Below are positions 6,041 through 6,910 of a stretch of 6,910 bases of DNA, piece by piece. The position numbers and the translations under genes are program-made. The notes under the pieces were generated by a model that searched no databases, had not been told where the DNA came from, and saw only the letters and a program-made list of their open reading frames with translations. Source of the DNA: Desulfotignum sp. (GTDB taxonomy: Bacteria; Desulfobacterota; Desulfobacteria; Desulfobacterales; Desulfobacteraceae). The stretch lies in NCBI GenBank assembly GCA_011390695.1, contig JAABRW010000027.1:1-6910 (forward strand), read 5' to 3'. The first letter of the stretch is position 1. Each line of letters begins with the position of its first letter.

Positions 6041-6910
6041 ATGAAACAAACCGGTTATGAAATTTTAAAAGAAAACTGCGATGGGATGATTTTCGACCTT
6101 GACGGCGTGATCACCAAGACTGCTAAGGTACATGCCAGGGCCTGGAAAACGCTTTTTGACAAATATCTGGAAAACCGGGCCGCCCGGGAAAACGAAGCAT
6201 TCGTCCCGTTTGACATGGACAAAGAGTACAGAAAGTATGTGGATGGAAAACCCCGGTATGACGGGGTGCAATCTTTTCTCAATTCCCGGGGAATCGACCT
6301 GCCCCGGGGAGATCCATCCGATGGTCCGGAAAAAGATACCATATATGGTCTGGGCAATCAGAAAAATGAGATCTTCAATGAATATCTGCAGAAACAAGGG
6401 GCCACGGTTTTCGAAGATACCTTGAGCCTGGTGTATGAGGCAAAAAAACAAGGGTGGCAAACAGCTGTGATTTCAGCCAGTAAAAACTGTGTGCCAGTCC
6501 TTGAATCTGTAGGTATTGCAGACTGGTTTGATACGGTGGTGGATGGTATCGTTTCCCAGGAACTCGGGTTGAAAGGAAAGCCTGAACCGGACATATTTTT
6601 CGAAGCTGCCCGCCGTATCAAGGTCACCCCTGAACGGGCCGCTGTTTTTGAAGATGCCATCGCCGGGGTGAGTGCTGCGAAAAAAGGCGGTTTTACGCCG
6701 GTGATCGGTGTGGACAGGACCGGCAGTGAAGATTCGCTTAAAAAAGGGGGAGCAGATATTGTGTTTTCGGATCTGTGTAATATCCGCATCAACGGCAGAC
6801 TGCCGGTGAGAAAAAAACACGTGACCTCCCTGCCCTCTGCCCTGGACCATATCCAGGATATTTTACACGCAGCCGGGGACAGGACACCTGCCCTTTTTCT
6901 GGATTATGAC
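6041..6910 (+). CDS. Beta-phosphoglucomutase-type HAD domain fused to the start of a probable trehalose-6-phosphate phosphatase domain; cut by the right window edge
   Basis: The frame is open from ATG 6041 to the last base (290 codons). Residues about 12-250 are a subfamily IA HAD hydrolase of the beta-PGM type: motif I DLDGVIT (D19 nucleophile, D21 acid/base), an alpha-helical cap with DGKPRYDGVQSFLNSRGI, motif II VISAS (S145), motif III GKPEPD (K180) and motif IV VFEDAIAGV (E204, D205). Beta-PGM enzymes interconvert beta-glucose-1-phosphate and glucose-6-phosphate. After a linker the protein ends in SALDHIQDIL...PALFLDYD (266-290), which resembles the opening of OtsB-type trehalose phosphatases, where DxDGTL carries the nucleophile. 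Mycobacterial OtsB1 has the same order (HAD, OtsB, then GH65), so a GH65 domain may follow; that part is outside the window. The start has AAGGA 11 nt upstream, a slightly long spacing. The beta-PGM assignment is firm; the OtsB assignment rests on a short stretch. Confidence 0.85.
   Translation, partial: MKQTGYEILKENCDGMIFDLDGVITKTAKVHARAWKTLFDKYLENRAARENEAFVPFDMDKEYRKYVDGKPRYDGVQSFLNSRGIDLPRGDPSDGPEKDTIYGLGNQKNEIFNEYLQKQGATVFEDTLSLVYEAKKQGWQTAVISASKNCVPVLESVGIADWFDTVVDGIVSQELGLKGKPEPDIFFEAARRIKVTPERAAVFEDAIAGVSAAKKGGFTPVIGVDRTGSEDSLKKGGADIVFSDLCNIRINGRLPVRKKHVTSLPSALDHIQDILHAAGDRTPALFLDYD

Overview
The window looks like a piece of a chromosomal carbohydrate-storage and compatible-solute locus from a Gram-negative bacterium of moderate GC content. 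Protein style (a fused APH-like/P-loop kinase, a beta-PGM domain joined to trehalose phosphatase, GlgX next to TreY) and the intergenic repeats suggest a sulfate-reducer-like Desulfobacterota (Desulfobacterales type). That placement is inference only; no rRNA or marker gene is present.

Layout. Minus strand 1-2557: the 5' part of treY (maltooligosyl trehalose synthase, running off the left edge) sits directly downstream of glgX/treX (glycogen debranching enzyme) and overlaps it by 11 nt. Upstream of glgX is a leader with a 15-bp tandem repeat and an eight-codon mini-ORF behind a strong Shine-Dalgarno sequence. Plus strand 3048-4676: a two-domain protein with an aminoglycoside-phosphotransferase-like N half and a P-loop kinase C half. 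Minus strand 4785-5546: an NAD-type short-chain dehydrogenase/reductase, convergent with the kinase gene. A perfect 16-bp palindrome lies just upstream of its start, and a probable intrinsic terminator overlaps the stop codon of the kinase gene. From 5547 to 6040 is a non-coding stretch with a GC-rich inverted repeat, an array of six 7-bp units and a long-range 12-bp inverted repeat. Plus strand 6041-6910: a beta-phosphoglucomutase-type HAD hydrolase that passes into what looks like the start of a trehalose-6-phosphate phosphatase domain exactly at the right edge.

How the genes work together. GlgX trims branches from glycogen or maltodextrin to give linear chains. TreY turns the reducing end of these into a trehalose unit, and TreZ (not in the window) would release trehalose. 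At the other end, the HAD/OtsB-type fusion would dephosphorylate trehalose-6-phosphate and might isomerise beta-glucose-1-phosphate. The window therefore appears to join the glycogen-derived (TreXYZ) and the nucleotide-sugar-derived (OtsAB) trehalose routes, with two genes of unassigned substrate between them. No mobile element, CRISPR array, tRNA or rRNA was seen, and no clearly new system was found; the most notable signals are regulatory and repeat structures.
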